Shown here piece after piece: positions 1 through 7,723 of a DNA stretch of 36,361 nucleotides. The DNA lies in NCBI RefSeq assembly GCF_900659635.1, contig NZ_CAACVB010000059.1, positions 1-36,361 on the forward strand, written 5' to 3'. The notes under the pieces were generated by a model. That model was given only the letters and a program-made list of their open reading frames with translations, did not search any database and was not told the DNA's origin. The position numbers and the translations under genes are program-made. Numbering within the stretch: position 1 is the stretch's first letter; each line of letters begins with the position of its first letter. The DNA is from Actinomadura roseirufa (GTDB lineage Bacteria > Actinomycetota > Actinomycetes > Streptosporangiales > Streptosporangiaceae).

Positions 1-318
1 CTCACCGCCGCCCGCATATGGGGCATCCCGCGGGAACTGGAGAAGGCCGGCGTCCTCACCCTGGCCGACAAGGCCTACCAGGGAGCCGGGGCGACAGTGG
101 TCATCACGCCCTACAAGGGCAGGGACAAACCCGAGTCGCAGAAGCAGGCCAACCGGGCGCACGCCAAGCTCCGCGGACCGGGCGAACGAGCGAACGCCCA
201 GCTCAAGTCATGGTGGATCCTGCGGAAGCTGCGCTGCAGCCCGAGCAAGACCGGCCACATCGTCAAAGCCATCGCCGTCCTACAAAACCACCGCGTCACC
301 CACAGCACCCGAGGATGA
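1..318 (+). CDS. IS5-family DDE transposase, C-terminal part
   Basis: This frame is open from the first base and ends with TGA at 316-318, so only the last 105 residues are visible. The motif LADKAYQGAG, the PYKGR segment and the stretch ERANAQLKSWWILRKLRCSP match the C-terminal half of the DDE domain of IS5-type (DDE_Tnp_4, HARBI1-like) transposases. The Glu of ERANAQLKSW fits the third catalytic acidic residue. The enzyme would cut and join the ends of its own element. The start and the first two catalytic Asp residues lie upstream of the window. Whether the whole gene is intact cannot be judged. Confidence 0.85.
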   Translation, partial: LTAARIWGIPRELEKAGVLTLADKAYQGAGATVVITPYKGRDKPESQKQANRAHAKLRGPGERANAQLKSWWILRKLRCSPSKTGHIVKAIAVLQNHRVTHSTRG

Positions 319-342
319 AAAGGGTTCCTTGATAGGGAGCAG
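1..342 (+). mobile_element. IS5-type insertion sequence, 3' end only
   Basis: The window opens inside an insertion sequence. Its transposase stops at 316-318, and a short AT-richer tail (about 319-342) follows before sequence that belongs to the interrupted XRE gene on the other strand. The exact right boundary is inferred: the XRE frame makes sense down to about base 343 and then reads into IS sequence. The left end, and so the terminal inverted repeat pair and target duplication, lie outside the window. Confidence 0.75.
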
Positions 343-652
343 GACTCTGGTCCACGGTACCCATCGGCGCGCCGGTCGGTCCCGGCTCTGTGTCGGAGAT
401 TTCGCCGAAAAGCCGGTCTTCGGTGGTGTTGAGGGCGGCGGCCCAGAGAAGGCGGTAGCGGGGGCCGGGGTGGCATTCCCCGCTTTCGTGAAAGCGGATC
501 ATGCGTTCGATGTCGGTGAGCGCCGGGGGCTTCCACGTGATGTCGGGGGGCGTGATGTCGCGGAAGCGTTTGGCGAGGTCGGCGACGACAAGGCCCGCCT
601 CCTTGCGGGTGGCCTTGAGCCGCCGGCCAATGTGGGGGTCGCTTGGGGACAT
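296..652 (-). pseudogene. XRE-family regulator truncated by the IS5-type element
   Basis: This is the N-terminal part of a helix-turn-helix DNA-binding protein. ATG at 650-652 is chosen because GAGGTGAG lies at good Shine-Dalgarno distance; an in-frame upstream start at 706 has no such signal. The visible protein (RRLKATRKEAG, then LTDIERMIRFHESGE and LLWAAALNTTEDRLFGE) is an XRE-type HTH. It has the layout of the intact XRE protein at 8596-9960, including the linker GAPMGTVD (GAPMGTVE there). The intact paralogue continues for some 330 residues after this linker, whereas this frame runs into the IS end and stops at 296. The gene therefore lost its C-terminal region, probably by IS insertion, and is unlikely to work normally. 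Confidence 0.7.
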
Positions 653-818
653 GGGTCTCACCTCGCCGTTGTCGCGCTGGTGACACGCGCTGATGCGGAT
701 TGTCATCGATCACCATGAGTATTGCGCTGACGCGAGATGATCGTGCGGTTTCGCTCCGTATCCGCGGACCCGATCCACCGTGCCCGGACCTCACCCCCGG
801 CCGGCCGATCCACGGGTG

Positions 819-2036
819 TCAGGAAAGGCAGCGGTCGGGGCCGTGGAGTTCGAGGACGTCCCGGCCGGGCGAGAGGTAGACCTGGTGGGCGTCACCTGAC
901 GTGGGCAGCAGGTTCACCACGCTCTTGCCGTTGTTGGCGACCAGTTTGTAGGTCTCCAGCGTCCTGCCGGTCGTGTGGTCCAGGCACAGGAGCGAGCCGG
1001 TGGTGAAGGCGGCGTTGGGCCGGGCGGCCCAGAGCCGGCCGCCCGCGAGGCCGAGCTGCGCCCCTCCGGCGGCCCACGCCGAGGCGAGGCCCCCGTCGAC
1101 CGGCAGCCGCTTCAGCCCGGAGCCCGCGGCCTCCGGCGCCCAGCGGTCGAGCGATCCGCGCGAGCCCGCCCACAAGGAGCCGTCGCCGCCGGGCACCACG
1201 GCGTTGAGAACGGTCGACGCGTCGTGGGGCTCCTCGCCGACGACCGTCAGCGTTCCAGGGCGGATGCGGGCGGCGAGGACGACGCCCCCGTTCTTCGACA
1301 GCCCGGACATCCAGGCGACGCCCGCCTTCTCGTCGACCGACACCAGCGCCACGTCCGACAGGAGGGGAGGCCGCATCGTGAAACGGCCGACGACCGCGCC
1401 GGTCCGTCCGTCCATCCGGTAGATGTTCCGGCCGTCGTCGCCGACCGCCCAAATCGAGTCGGGTGTCGCGGCCAGACCCATGTAGAAGCCCGGGGGGAGG
1501 ACGACCTTCAGGGTGGTCCGGAGGGTACCGGGGTCGAGACGGTAAATGGCGAACTGGCGCTTGTGGAAACCGAACATCCACAGCGACCCGCCCGAGACGA
1601 ACATGCTCGCCGTCAATGATCCGGGCGAGATGGGGAATTTCGGCACCATCGGCACCATGTTGGGCCGCCCGGTCTTGACGATCTTTCCGGAGCGGGGGTT
1701 CACCTTCACGACGTCCCCGTTCCGCTTGCGAATGTACAGCGCGCCGTTGAGGAGGACGGGGCCGGACGATCGGTCGCCGAGACCGCGGAGAGTGAAGGTG
1801 TTGAGAGATCGGGAGGCCGCCACCGGTCCCCCGCCGGAGTCCCCGGACGGAAGCCGCGCGGACACGACGGCGACGGCGGTGACCGCCGCCACCGCGCCGG
1901 CGGCCATGCCCAGCCGCCTGCGCCGCCGCATCCACCGGGACCGCGACTCGATCGCGTCGAGGGTGCCGGGCGGCACGGGCAGCGCCCAGCCCTCGTCGTG
2001 CAGTGCTTCGGTGAGACGGTCGTCGACGTGGCTCAT
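819..2036 (-). CDS. Membrane-anchored beta-propeller protein paired with the ECF sigma factor
   Basis: This 405-residue protein starts at ATG 2036, which overlaps the TGA of the upstream sigma factor by four bases (ATGA), so the two are translationally coupled. Residues 1-36 are a short cytoplasmic part. A run of Arg (37-41) precedes a single membrane helix at about 43-60. The large outer part contains repeated strand motifs with Trp-Asp/Gly turns (SLWMFGF, SIWAVGDD, VAWMSGL, SLWAGS, RLWAARP) typical of PQQ-like/YncE beta propellers. Position suggests it senses an extracytoplasmic signal and controls the sigma factor, but no zinc anti-sigma (ZAS) motif HxxxCxxC is present. Its role as an anti-sigma factor is inferred from the operon only. 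Confidence 0.75.
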   Translation of the reverse strand: MSHVDDRLTEALHDEGWALPVPPGTLDAIESRSRWMRRRRRLGMAAGAVAAVTAVAVVSARLPSGDSGGGPVAASRSLNTFTLRGLGDRSSGPVLLNGALYIRKRNGDVVKVNPRSGKIVKTGRPNMVPMVPKFPISPGSLTASMFVSGGSLWMFGFHKRQFAIYRLDPGTLRTTLKVVLPPGFYMGLAATPDSIWAVGDDGRNIYRMDGRTGAVVGRFTMRPPLLSDVALVSVDEKAGVAWMSGLSKNGGVVLAARIRPGTLTVVGEEPHDASTVLNAVVPGGDGSLWAGSRGSLDRWAPEAAGSGLKRLPVDGGLASAWAAGGAQLGLAGGRLWAARPNAAFTTGSLLCLDHTTGRTLETYKLVANNGKSVVNLLPTSGDAHQVYLSPGRDVLELHGPDRCLS

Positions 2037-2512
2037 TCGGACACCTCCATGGTCGCGAAGTGGGTGCGGAGACGGGCCAGTGCCTTCGCCGCCTGGCTCT
2101 TGACCGTGCCGGGAGAGCAGCCGAGGACCTCGGCGATCCGGGCTTCCGACAGGTCCTCGTAGTAGCGCAGGACCACGACGGCCCGCTGGCGCGGCGGCAG
2201 CTCGGCCAGCGCTGCCCACATCGCCAGGCGGTCCTCGGGTCCGGGCGGCTCGGCGGCCGGTTCGGGAACGACACCGGTCAGCCGTTCCCGCCAGGCCCCG
2301 CGGCGGCCGTTGATGACGAGCCGCACGATGGCCTGCCGCACGTACGCCTCCGGATTGTCCTTCCGCTGCACCCGGGGCCAGACGGTCAACGTCCTGGCCA
2401 TGGCCGTCTGCACGACGTCCTCGGCCTGGTGCCGGTCTCCGGTGAGGACGTGGGCGTACCGCAGCAGCGCGGGCAGCCGCGCGGTCGCCCACTCACGGAA
2501 CTCGCCGTCCAT
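2033..2512 (-). CDS. SigE-family ECF RNA polymerase sigma factor
   Basis: This is a 159-residue sigma-70 factor of the extracytoplasmic function type. Sigma region 2 covers about residues 5-75 (LLRYAHVLTGDRHQAEDVVQ, with core-binding and -10 recognition residues). Sigma region 4 covers about 100-150 ([20 protein letters not shown], then an HTH in CSPGTVKSQAAKAL). Length and motifs match the short 'SigE family' (SAV/SCO-type) factors of actinomycetes, which lack regions 1 and 3. It directs core RNA polymerase to a small regulon. Upstream lies a candidate promoter of the same class (2541-2569), so autoregulation is likely. The downstream membrane propeller gene overlaps its stop codon and is the probable regulator. 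Confidence 0.92.
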   Translation of the reverse strand: MDGEFREWATARLPALLRYAHVLTGDRHQAEDVVQTAMARTLTVWPRVQRKDNPEAYVRQAIVRLVINGRRGAWRERLTGVVPEPAAEPPGPEDRLAMWAALAELPPRQRAVVVLRYYEDLSEARIAEVLGCSPGTVKSQAAKALARLRTHFATMEVSE

Positions 2513-2540
2513 CTCGCTCCCTGCTCTCGGTTATGCGGCT

Positions 2541-2569
2541 ATAGACACACGACCGAGTCGCGGGGTTGC
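2541..2569 (-). promoter_or_regulatory. Candidate ECF (autoregulatory) promoter of the sigma factor gene
   Basis: Read on the minus strand, GCAACC (2569-2564) is followed after 17 bases by GTCTAT (2546-2541). The AAC-type -35 and GTC-type -10 are the hallmarks of ECF promoters, and the spacing fits. The -10 lies about 29 bases before the sigma factor ATG at 2512. Autoregulation is inferred. Confidence 0.55.
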
Positions 2570-2704
2570 CTACGGCCGCGAATCCCCCGACGGGCGCCGG
2601 TCAGCCCTGCCGAGAGGAGGCACACGCACAGAAGCCCCACCGAGCACTCGGCGGAGCTTCGGGGTGGTCCGAGAGAGGCGATGCGCTGCCGGCCCGCGGC
2701 GGTG

Positions 2705-3487
2705 TCAGCCGGCCGGCGGGCTCGTGTTCGCGTGGGTCCGGAAGACCGGCCAGCCGATCTCGGTGCGCCAGCGGGAGGTGTCGGTGGTGTCGCGTCGTCC
2801 GACGACGTAGTACTCGCGAATGGGGCCGTCGACCGCGAGCGCGTGGCGTGCCACGTACGCGGCCAGGGTGCCGTACGAACGATCCGAGGAGTCGGCCGAT
2901 CCCGCGTGGGTGATGACGGCGAGTTCGGTCGCCGGTATGACCTGGGAGGTGACCCGGCCCATGGGCCGCAGGGGGTCGGCGCAGGGGACGAAGATGGTCA
3001 CCTCCCCGCGATCGTGGGTGAAGATCTCATCGGCGAAGATGCCGCCCGCTGGTACGTCCGCGAGCACGTCCTGGGCTTCGAGAGTCGCGTACAGCTCGCC
3101 GAGCGCCCCCTGGAGCCAGATCGGGGAGTCCTTCGTGTTGACGACCTCGGTGATCGCGGCGGCGGGGACCGGCGGCACGCTGCGCAGCTCGATGCCCTCG
3201 GCGGCCTGGGGCGAAGGCGCCAGCAGGTCGCGCAGCGAGGCGACGGCGTTCTGGGTACGGCCGAGCTCCTCCTCCAGACGCCGGAGGTGAATGCTGATGC
3301 GCTCGTTGCGGGTCCGCGGGTCCGGTGCGACCAGGACCGCTTGGATCTCCTCCAACGGCATGTTCAGGTCACGGAACCGGCGGATGACCTGGGCGCTGGG
3401 AATCTGCTCGGCGGTGTAGCGCCGATACCCGGTGTGCGGGTCTATCTCAGCGGGTTCGAGCAGCCCGATCTGGTGGTAGTGCCGCAG
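2705..3487 (-). pseudogene. MerR-family regulator with GyrI-like ligand domain, lacking its first helix
   Basis: Recognisable MerR sequence begins abruptly at LRHYHQIGLLEPAEIDPHTG (first codon at 3487), which is normally reached after about 17 residues. The start codon, helix 1 and most of the recognition helix of the winged HTH are missing. The frame stays open upstream to a TTG at 3580, but those 31 residues do not resemble a MerR N-terminus. The rest is intact: wing (YRRYTAEQI), dimerisation coiled coil (about 75-110) and a C-terminal GyrI-like effector-binding domain (VPPVPAAAITEVV to the end). A MerR-type palindrome sits directly at the junction (3487-3509), as if a deletion fused operator to codon 18. 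DNA binding is probably lost. Confidence 0.65.
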
Positions 3488-3509
3488 GTCTCCCCCTAGG
3501 GGAGAGTCC
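3487..3509. promoter_or_regulatory. MerR-type palindromic operator
   Basis: The core CCCCTAGGGG (3493-3502) is a perfect 10-base palindrome flanked by imperfect continuing arms (GGTCTC on the left, AGAGTCC on the right). Operators of this form, placed in a long -35/-10 spacer, are known for MerR proteins such as BmrR. Here it abuts the truncated MerR coding sequence, and about 90 bases separate it from the divergent NTF2-like gene. Confidence 0.55.
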
Positions 3510-3597
3510 TCCCGCCGCGTCCGGCTTGCCTCTCCCGTTATGGCAGGCCCGAGGGTCGATCCCGACCGACCAACGGCCAACGGAAGGACGGACTCTC

Positions 3598-4002
3598 ATG
3601 TCGCAGGTCACCGAAGAGACGGCATTCGCCGCCATCGCGGAGCGGTACACCGCCGTGTGGAGCCTGCCGAACCCCCAAGAGCGCCGCGACGCCGTCGCCG
3701 GCCTGTGGGCACCGGACGGTATCGAGTTCATCGAAGGAGCCCAGTTCCGCGGACACCAGGAGCTCTACCCGCGGATCACCGAGGCGTACGAACGGTTCAT
3801 GGGGAGCGGCGAGTTCACCATCACCTGCGCCGACGACGTGATGGGCCATCACGGCGCCGTCACCTTCACCATTCAGTTCATCACCAACACCGGGGACAAC
3901 GCCGGTGAGATCGCCTGGATCGCGCGCGTCTTCCTCGTCCTCGATAAGGACGGCCTCATCGAGCGCGACTACCACTTCACCGTGAAGCCCCTCGCCCAGT
4001 AG
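3598..4002 (+). CDS. NTF2-like / SnoaL-fold protein
   Basis: This 134-residue protein has the alpha+beta cone fold typical of the NTF2/SnoaL superfamily: an N-terminal helix (FAAIAERYTAVWS), the segment LWAPDGIEFIEGAQFRGHQEL, and C-terminal strands (AVTFTIQFIT, IAWIARVFLVLDKDGLIERDYHF). Members range from small cyclases and isomerases to ligand-binding proteins, so no reaction is assigned. ATG 3598 is chosen because GGAAGGACGG lies just upstream; the frame is open further but has no better signal. It is divergent from the broken MerR gene, with the MerR-type operator between them, and may once have been its target. A strong hairpin follows the stop. Confidence 0.8.
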   Translation: MSQVTEETAFAAIAERYTAVWSLPNPQERRDAVAGLWAPDGIEFIEGAQFRGHQELYPRITEAYERFMGSGEFTITCADDVMGHHGAVTFTIQFITNTGDNAGEIAWIARVFLVLDKDGLIERDYHFTVKPLAQ

Positions 4003-4015
4003 CCGGACCCGCCTC

Positions 4016-4058
4016 GGTCGTGCCGGGCTGGACGACGAACGCCCAGCCCGGCACGACC
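4016..4058. terminator. Long perfect hairpin between convergent genes
   Basis: A 16-bp perfect stem (4016-4031 pairs with 4043-4058) closes an 11-base loop, 13 bases after the NTF2-like stop and 55 bases before the end of the convergent HAF gene. There is no T tract, as is common in actinomycete terminators. It could serve both strands. Confidence 0.7.
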
Positions 4059-4113
4059 AGGCGACGGCGCGCAAAGGACACCGAGGCGCCGCCCACGTCA
4101 CGTCGACAGGAGT

Positions 4114-5208
4114 TCACCGTTCCCAGCGGACTGCGACCCACTGGCCCTGTGCGTTGCCAGCAATACCGACCACGTCGCCGTCATCATTGATCGCCGTCGC
4201 CTCGCTCCAGGTGCCACCCGGCAGCTGCGGCAGTGGCACGATGCGCCAGCCGTTCTCCTCTCGCTCCCACAGCACCGCCTGGCGGCCGTTGGTCGTGTTC
4301 GTCGCCGCCGTTCCGACGATGACCCCCTCGTCGTTGACATCGTTCGCGACGCTGTAGTCGCCACCGCCGGGCAACGTGCCGAGGTCGGTGGGCACGTCGG
4401 CGCCGGGGCTCCACACAACCGCGTGATCGGGGTAGTAGGGGGAAGAACCGAGGTAGGAATCCGCACGGCCGACTACCAGGCCGTTGTCGTTGACGCTCAG
4501 GGCCGTGTCTCGCACGCGGGCGCCGGGCAAGTGGGGAAGAACGACCCCCCTGGCGTCTCCCAAGGTCCAGGTGACGGCCCAGAACATGTTGAACCGGCTT
4601 GACTCCAAGGTGGAACCGGCCACGACGGCGTGGTTGTTGATCGCGGCGGCGGAAGTCGATTGCAGCGAGGCGGGTCCAATGGGGGCGGCAGTGCCGCCCG
4701 GCTCCCACACCACCGCAAGGGACATCAGGTGGCCGACACTCGCGGAGCCGACCACGTACCCGTCGTCGTTGATTCCGTTTGCGCCGCTATTGTGCTCGCC
4801 GGGGACCCTGTCAAGAGCGGTGACGGTTCCGTCCGGAGCCCAGCGCACGGCGCGCTCGTTCTCGCCGGCGGCGTCCCCGGCGCCGACGATGTCGCCGTTG
4901 TTGTTGATTTCTGTGGCGCGGCTGTGGCCACCGCCGGGGAGGAGACCGAGGTCGGTGATGCGCCCGTCAGGGTCCCACCGGACAGCGTGGTCGTGCCCAT
5001 CGGCCGTCTTACTGGAACCAACAATGACACCTCGATCATTGACGGCCGCCGCCCTGCTGCCCGTGCCACCGGGTAACTCGCCGAGTTGGACGATGTCCAG
5101 CCCGGACGAGGGGGCCGCGCCCGCGCTCGCAGGCAGTCCACTCGTCGTTATCGCGGCAGTGGCGAGCCCCGCCAGCACCACCCTTTTCGATCTTCGAAGA
5201 TCTCTCAT
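4114..5208 (-). CDS. Secreted protein with seven HAF repeats
   Basis: This 364-residue protein starts at ATG 5208 with a signal peptide (basic MRDLRRSKR, hydrophobic VVLAGLATAAITT, cleavage near PASA/GAAP). In-frame starts at 5247 (ATG) and 5283 (TTG) would bury this signal, so they are not preferred, although 5208 has no clear Shine-Dalgarno. The mature part is about seven copies of a 40-47 residue unit of the form LPGG..S.A..IND.G.VVG.......AV.W, the HAF repeat (named from a His-Ala-Phe motif), each with an INDxGxVVG core. Seven such blades would suit a beta propeller, which is my inference. The function of HAF proteins is not established. The following hairpin (4016-4058) probably ends its transcript. 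Confidence 0.85.
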   Translation of the reverse strand: MRDLRRSKRVVLAGLATAAITTSGLPASAGAAPSSGLDIVQLGELPGGTGSRAAAVNDRGVIVGSSKTADGHDHAVRWDPDGRITDLGLLPGGGHSRATEINNNGDIVGAGDAAGENERAVRWAPDGTVTALDRVPGEHNSGANGINDDGYVVGSASVGHLMSLAVVWEPGGTAAPIGPASLQSTSAAAINNHAVVAGSTLESSRFNMFWAVTWTLGDARGVVLPHLPGARVRDTALSVNDNGLVVGRADSYLGSSPYYPDHAVVWSPGADVPTDLGTLPGGGDYSVANDVNDEGVIVGTAATNTTNGRQAVLWEREENGWRIVPLPQLPGGTWSEATAINDDGDVVGIAGNAQGQWVAVRWER

Positions 5209-5452
5209 GCGGTCATTACAGCAACGACCACACCGAACCACAACCATGCATTTCGACAAGGCTCGCCGTCCAATCAAGGACAACTTCTACCCGAACTGGA
5301 AGCCGGACACGGAAAGCAGAAGTCGCGAAACAAAGAAAGCAGGACAGGAGCGTTCCGGGATAAATTTCCGATTTTTGGAACCGTCCCAAGACAACCAATA
5401 TGGCGACATCACACCGACGGAGGTTCGGATGCGGGGGTCGCGGTTCAACCTG
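5209..5452. other. Intergenic region upstream of the HAF gene
   Basis: This stretch is clearly more AT-rich than its surroundings, for example around 5330-5400. It should hold the promoter of the HAF gene and the 3' flank of the methyltransferase pseudogene. I see no convincing gene in it. Confidence 0.4.
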
Positions 5453-6532
5453 TCAGATGACGTGGTCGGGTTCGTCCAGCCACACCATGTGCGCGTCGGG
5501 GGTGACCGTCATGCCGAAGCGGGTGATGTCGGGACGGCCCCACTTCAGCCACTGGCGGTAGGCGTCCTCGACCTCGTCCCACAGGGAGCGGGCTCCGGCC
5601 TGCTGGACCTCGAAGTCCTCGCGTCCGGGTTCGTAGTCCACCGACGCCCACGGGCCGGTGTGGTCGTCGCGGTCGAGCGCCCACACCGTCGCACCGTCCT
5701 CGTCCTCGTAGTAGCGCCAGACCACGCCCGGCACCAGGGCGGCGACCGTCACGTCCACGCTGACCGGCTCGTAGCGCAGGGCGCGCGGATCGACGCGCGT
5801 CCGGCGCGTCCGCACCTCACGGTCGGCCGCCTGCCGCCAGTCGTGGGCCTGCCCGGCCGCCGGACGCTGGGATCGCAGCATCATGTAGTCCGCCGACCCG
5901 GCGAACCGTCCCACGGCGGTCCCGTCCCCCACCACGTCCAGCCGCAGCAGCCCGCCGCACCCGAACCCCGGCGCGTACGGGACGACGATCACCCCACCCG
6001 GCCGCGTCTGCTCGACCCACGCATACGGGACCCGCGCCACCGCGCACGTGGCATGAACCCGGTCATAGGACGCCCCGGCGGGCCAGCCCTCGGCACCGTC
6101 GCCCACCACGACCCGGCAGTCATATCCGGCGGCCTTGAGCCGCCCGGCCGCCGGCATCGCCAGCGCGGGGTCGACCTCGACCGTCGTGACGTTCCCGGCT
6201 CCGACCCGGGCCGACAGCAGCGCGGCCGTCCACCCCGACCCGGTACCGATCTCCAGCACCCGGTGATGGTCCAGCGGGGCGAGCTGGTCCAGGAACTCGG
6301 CCACCACCGTCGGCATCGACAGCGACGAGCTGGCCGGCCCTTCCCCCTCGGTCTGCCCGTCGTCGAACTGGGTGATGAGCGGCTGGTCCAGCGCCACCAC
6401 CCGCTCCCACTAACCGGGGTCGACATCGCGGTCGATCCGCGCCCAGGGGCCCGGGCCCAGATCGGCCCAGACCACCGGCGGCGCGAACAGGCTGCGCGGC
6501 ACCCGCGCCATCACCTCACGCCAGTCGGTCAC
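5453..6532 (-). pseudogene. PIMT-like SAM methyltransferase interrupted by an in-frame amber codon
   Basis: The gene reads from GTG 6532 (TDWREVMARVPRSLFAPP, a PIMT-type N-terminus, with GGGAAGAAG upstream) to a TAG at 6412-6410, codon 41. It then continues in the same frame (WERVVALDQPL...) for another 318 residues. The SAM-binding motif VLEIGTGSGWTAALLS follows at about residue 95. Together the two parts make one protein of about 358 residues, like the PIMT-related methyltransferases that act on proteins or ribosomal peptides in actinomycetes. No frameshift is needed; a single nonsense change explains it. Restart is possible at GTG 6400 or 6397 behind GGGAG, giving a protein without the substrate-side N-terminus. 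Sequencing error or readthrough cannot be excluded. Confidence 0.75.
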
Positions 6533-6743
6533 CGCTACTTCTTCCCGTCGCTGGAGTTCCCCACAATCCGCCACCCGGGCCTCGCCTGGCCGCAGACCAG
6601 CCCCGATCAGCCACGAACCCCATCCCGAGGAACTCCACCCGCAGCACCGCCAGGAACCCCGCAACACCCTCCTCACCAGGCAACGCCCTTCAAAAGGGTT
6701 CACAACCCGGCGGGACGCTGCCGCCGCAGGCCCTCGTCACTCC

Positions 6744-6767
6744 TGATCACTCCCGACGGAGTGATCA
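6744..6767. promoter_or_regulatory. Perfect 10-bp inverted repeat upstream of the DUF5959 gene
   Basis: TGATCACTCC and GGAGTGATCA are separated by four bases and are perfectly complementary. The 24-base site ends 46 bases before the DUF5959 start, a normal operator position. No T tract follows, and the flanking genes point away from each other, so an operator is more likely than a terminator. The cognate regulator is unknown. Confidence 0.55.
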
Positions 6768-6813
6768 AGTAGGGCGCCGTCACGGGAGTTATTCGATGGC
6801 GCGACCCTAGGCC

Positions 6814-7281
6814 ATGAGCGAGGATCACTCAGGGTTTCCTGCCGAGAAGGGTCTCGTGGCCGCCATGGAGCCGATGGATCTTGTTGTCCTTGCCGATGAC
6901 GAGGGCAACGGCGTTCGCATTCGTGTGCTCGGACCGGAGCCGTCCTGGTCGAAGGGACTTGCGGCCGAGATCGTGGTCGAGACGCCGTTCGTGACCGGTC
7001 GGACCAATCTGTTTCTGTCTGAACGCAAGTTGCGATCCTGGGTGGAGGCACTGAACAAGCTTGAGGCCGGCGAGGACGTCGCGTGGATGGAGTGGGACCG
7101 TGGGCCCTGCGTCTCCATCCGGCTCACCGGTGATCGGGACTGCCCGGAGGTCGTGGTGAATGACGACTCCTATTCGATGGTCACGGTGCACGTGCCCGTC
7201 GTGCTGCCCGATGACTGGATTGAAGACCACCGAGCGCGGCTCCGGGCACTGCTGGACGCCTGGTCGGTGTCAGCGCACTGA
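6814..7281 (+). CDS. DUF5959 family protein
   Basis: This is a small acidic protein of 155 residues. The opening MDLVVLADDEGNGVRIRVLG, the segment LAAEIVVETPFVTGRTNLFL, and KLRSWVEALNKLEAGEDVAWMEWDRGP match the DUF5959 family of actinomycetes, whose function is unknown. No signal peptide, membrane helix or catalytic motif is visible. ATG 6814 follows GACCCT by five bases, which suggests a leaderless or nearly leaderless mRNA. Related proteins often sit next to XRE regulators and small hypothetical genes, as here, but that gives no mechanism. It is the only clearly intact gene between 5.4 and 7.8 kb. Confidence 0.8.
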   Translation: MSEDHSGFPAEKGLVAAMEPMDLVVLADDEGNGVRIRVLGPEPSWSKGLAAEIVVETPFVTGRTNLFLSERKLRSWVEALNKLEAGEDVAWMEWDRGPCVSIRLTGDRDCPEVVVNDDSYSMVTVHVPVVLPDDWIEDHRARLRALLDAWSVSAH

Positions 7282-7284
7282 GGT

Positions 7285-7445
7285 GAGCCGCCGCCGGCAG
7301 ATGAGCGCGCACTCCGAGCTGAGTAGCCTCGTGGATATCGTTCCGGATCTCCCGGCGGATCCGCAGCCGGCGCACGTGGTGCAGCATTGCCAAGGCGCGC
7401 TCAACCACCCACCTCTAATGCCCGAGGCGGAGCGGGGCGCGATCG
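7285..7445 (-). pseudogene. Remnant of an IS5-family transposase C-terminus
   Basis: On the minus strand the residues RLGH-stop-RWVVERALAML, then HHVRRLRIRREIRNDIHEA, and in another frame ECALICRRRL, reproduce the conserved tail of IS5-type transposases (RRWVVER, LRIR.E.R.DIH.A, LICLRRL). A TAG codon and at least one frameshift break it, and nothing of the catalytic core is left. This is a fossil. It is joined at about 7445-7460 to a decayed copy of the neighbouring hypothetical gene, which suggests an old insertion or deletion event. Confidence 0.65.
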
Positions 7446-7461
7446 CCTCCACGAGGGTCGA

Positions 7462-7680
7462 CCGCACTTGATCGCCGAGGATGAGTGCCGTGAGGTGCGC
7501 TTCGCCCTGCGTCAACGGGATCCGTCCGGTGGCGGTAGAGGTACGTCGACTGCCGCAGTTGGTGCGCCGGTGACCGGTGCCTCCGGCTGGGACTGGTCCT
7601 CTCCGCCGTTAGGTGCCGGACGGATCCAGCGCGAGCCTGGTCGAGCGCCGCCTTTGGCAGCGATGGCGCCCCGGTGGCCC
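7462..7680 (-). pseudogene. Decayed second copy of the hypothetical gene at 7885-8376
   Basis: The bases around 7462-7630 align closely with 8063-8220, including nearly identical stretches such as GAGGATGAGTGCCG, GTGCGCCGGTGACCG and CTGGTCCTCTCCGCC, with small gaps that shift the frame. Similarity fades towards 7680. In protein terms the copy matches the segment VEAHLAALILG of the intact gene (GEAHLTALILG here). Neither end is complete. This is a pseudogene of a paralogue or of a tandem duplication. Confidence 0.65.
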
Positions 7681-7723
7681 TAACGTGGCGGCGCCGGTTG
7701 CGGGGTGTCGGTGCCGGGCGGAC

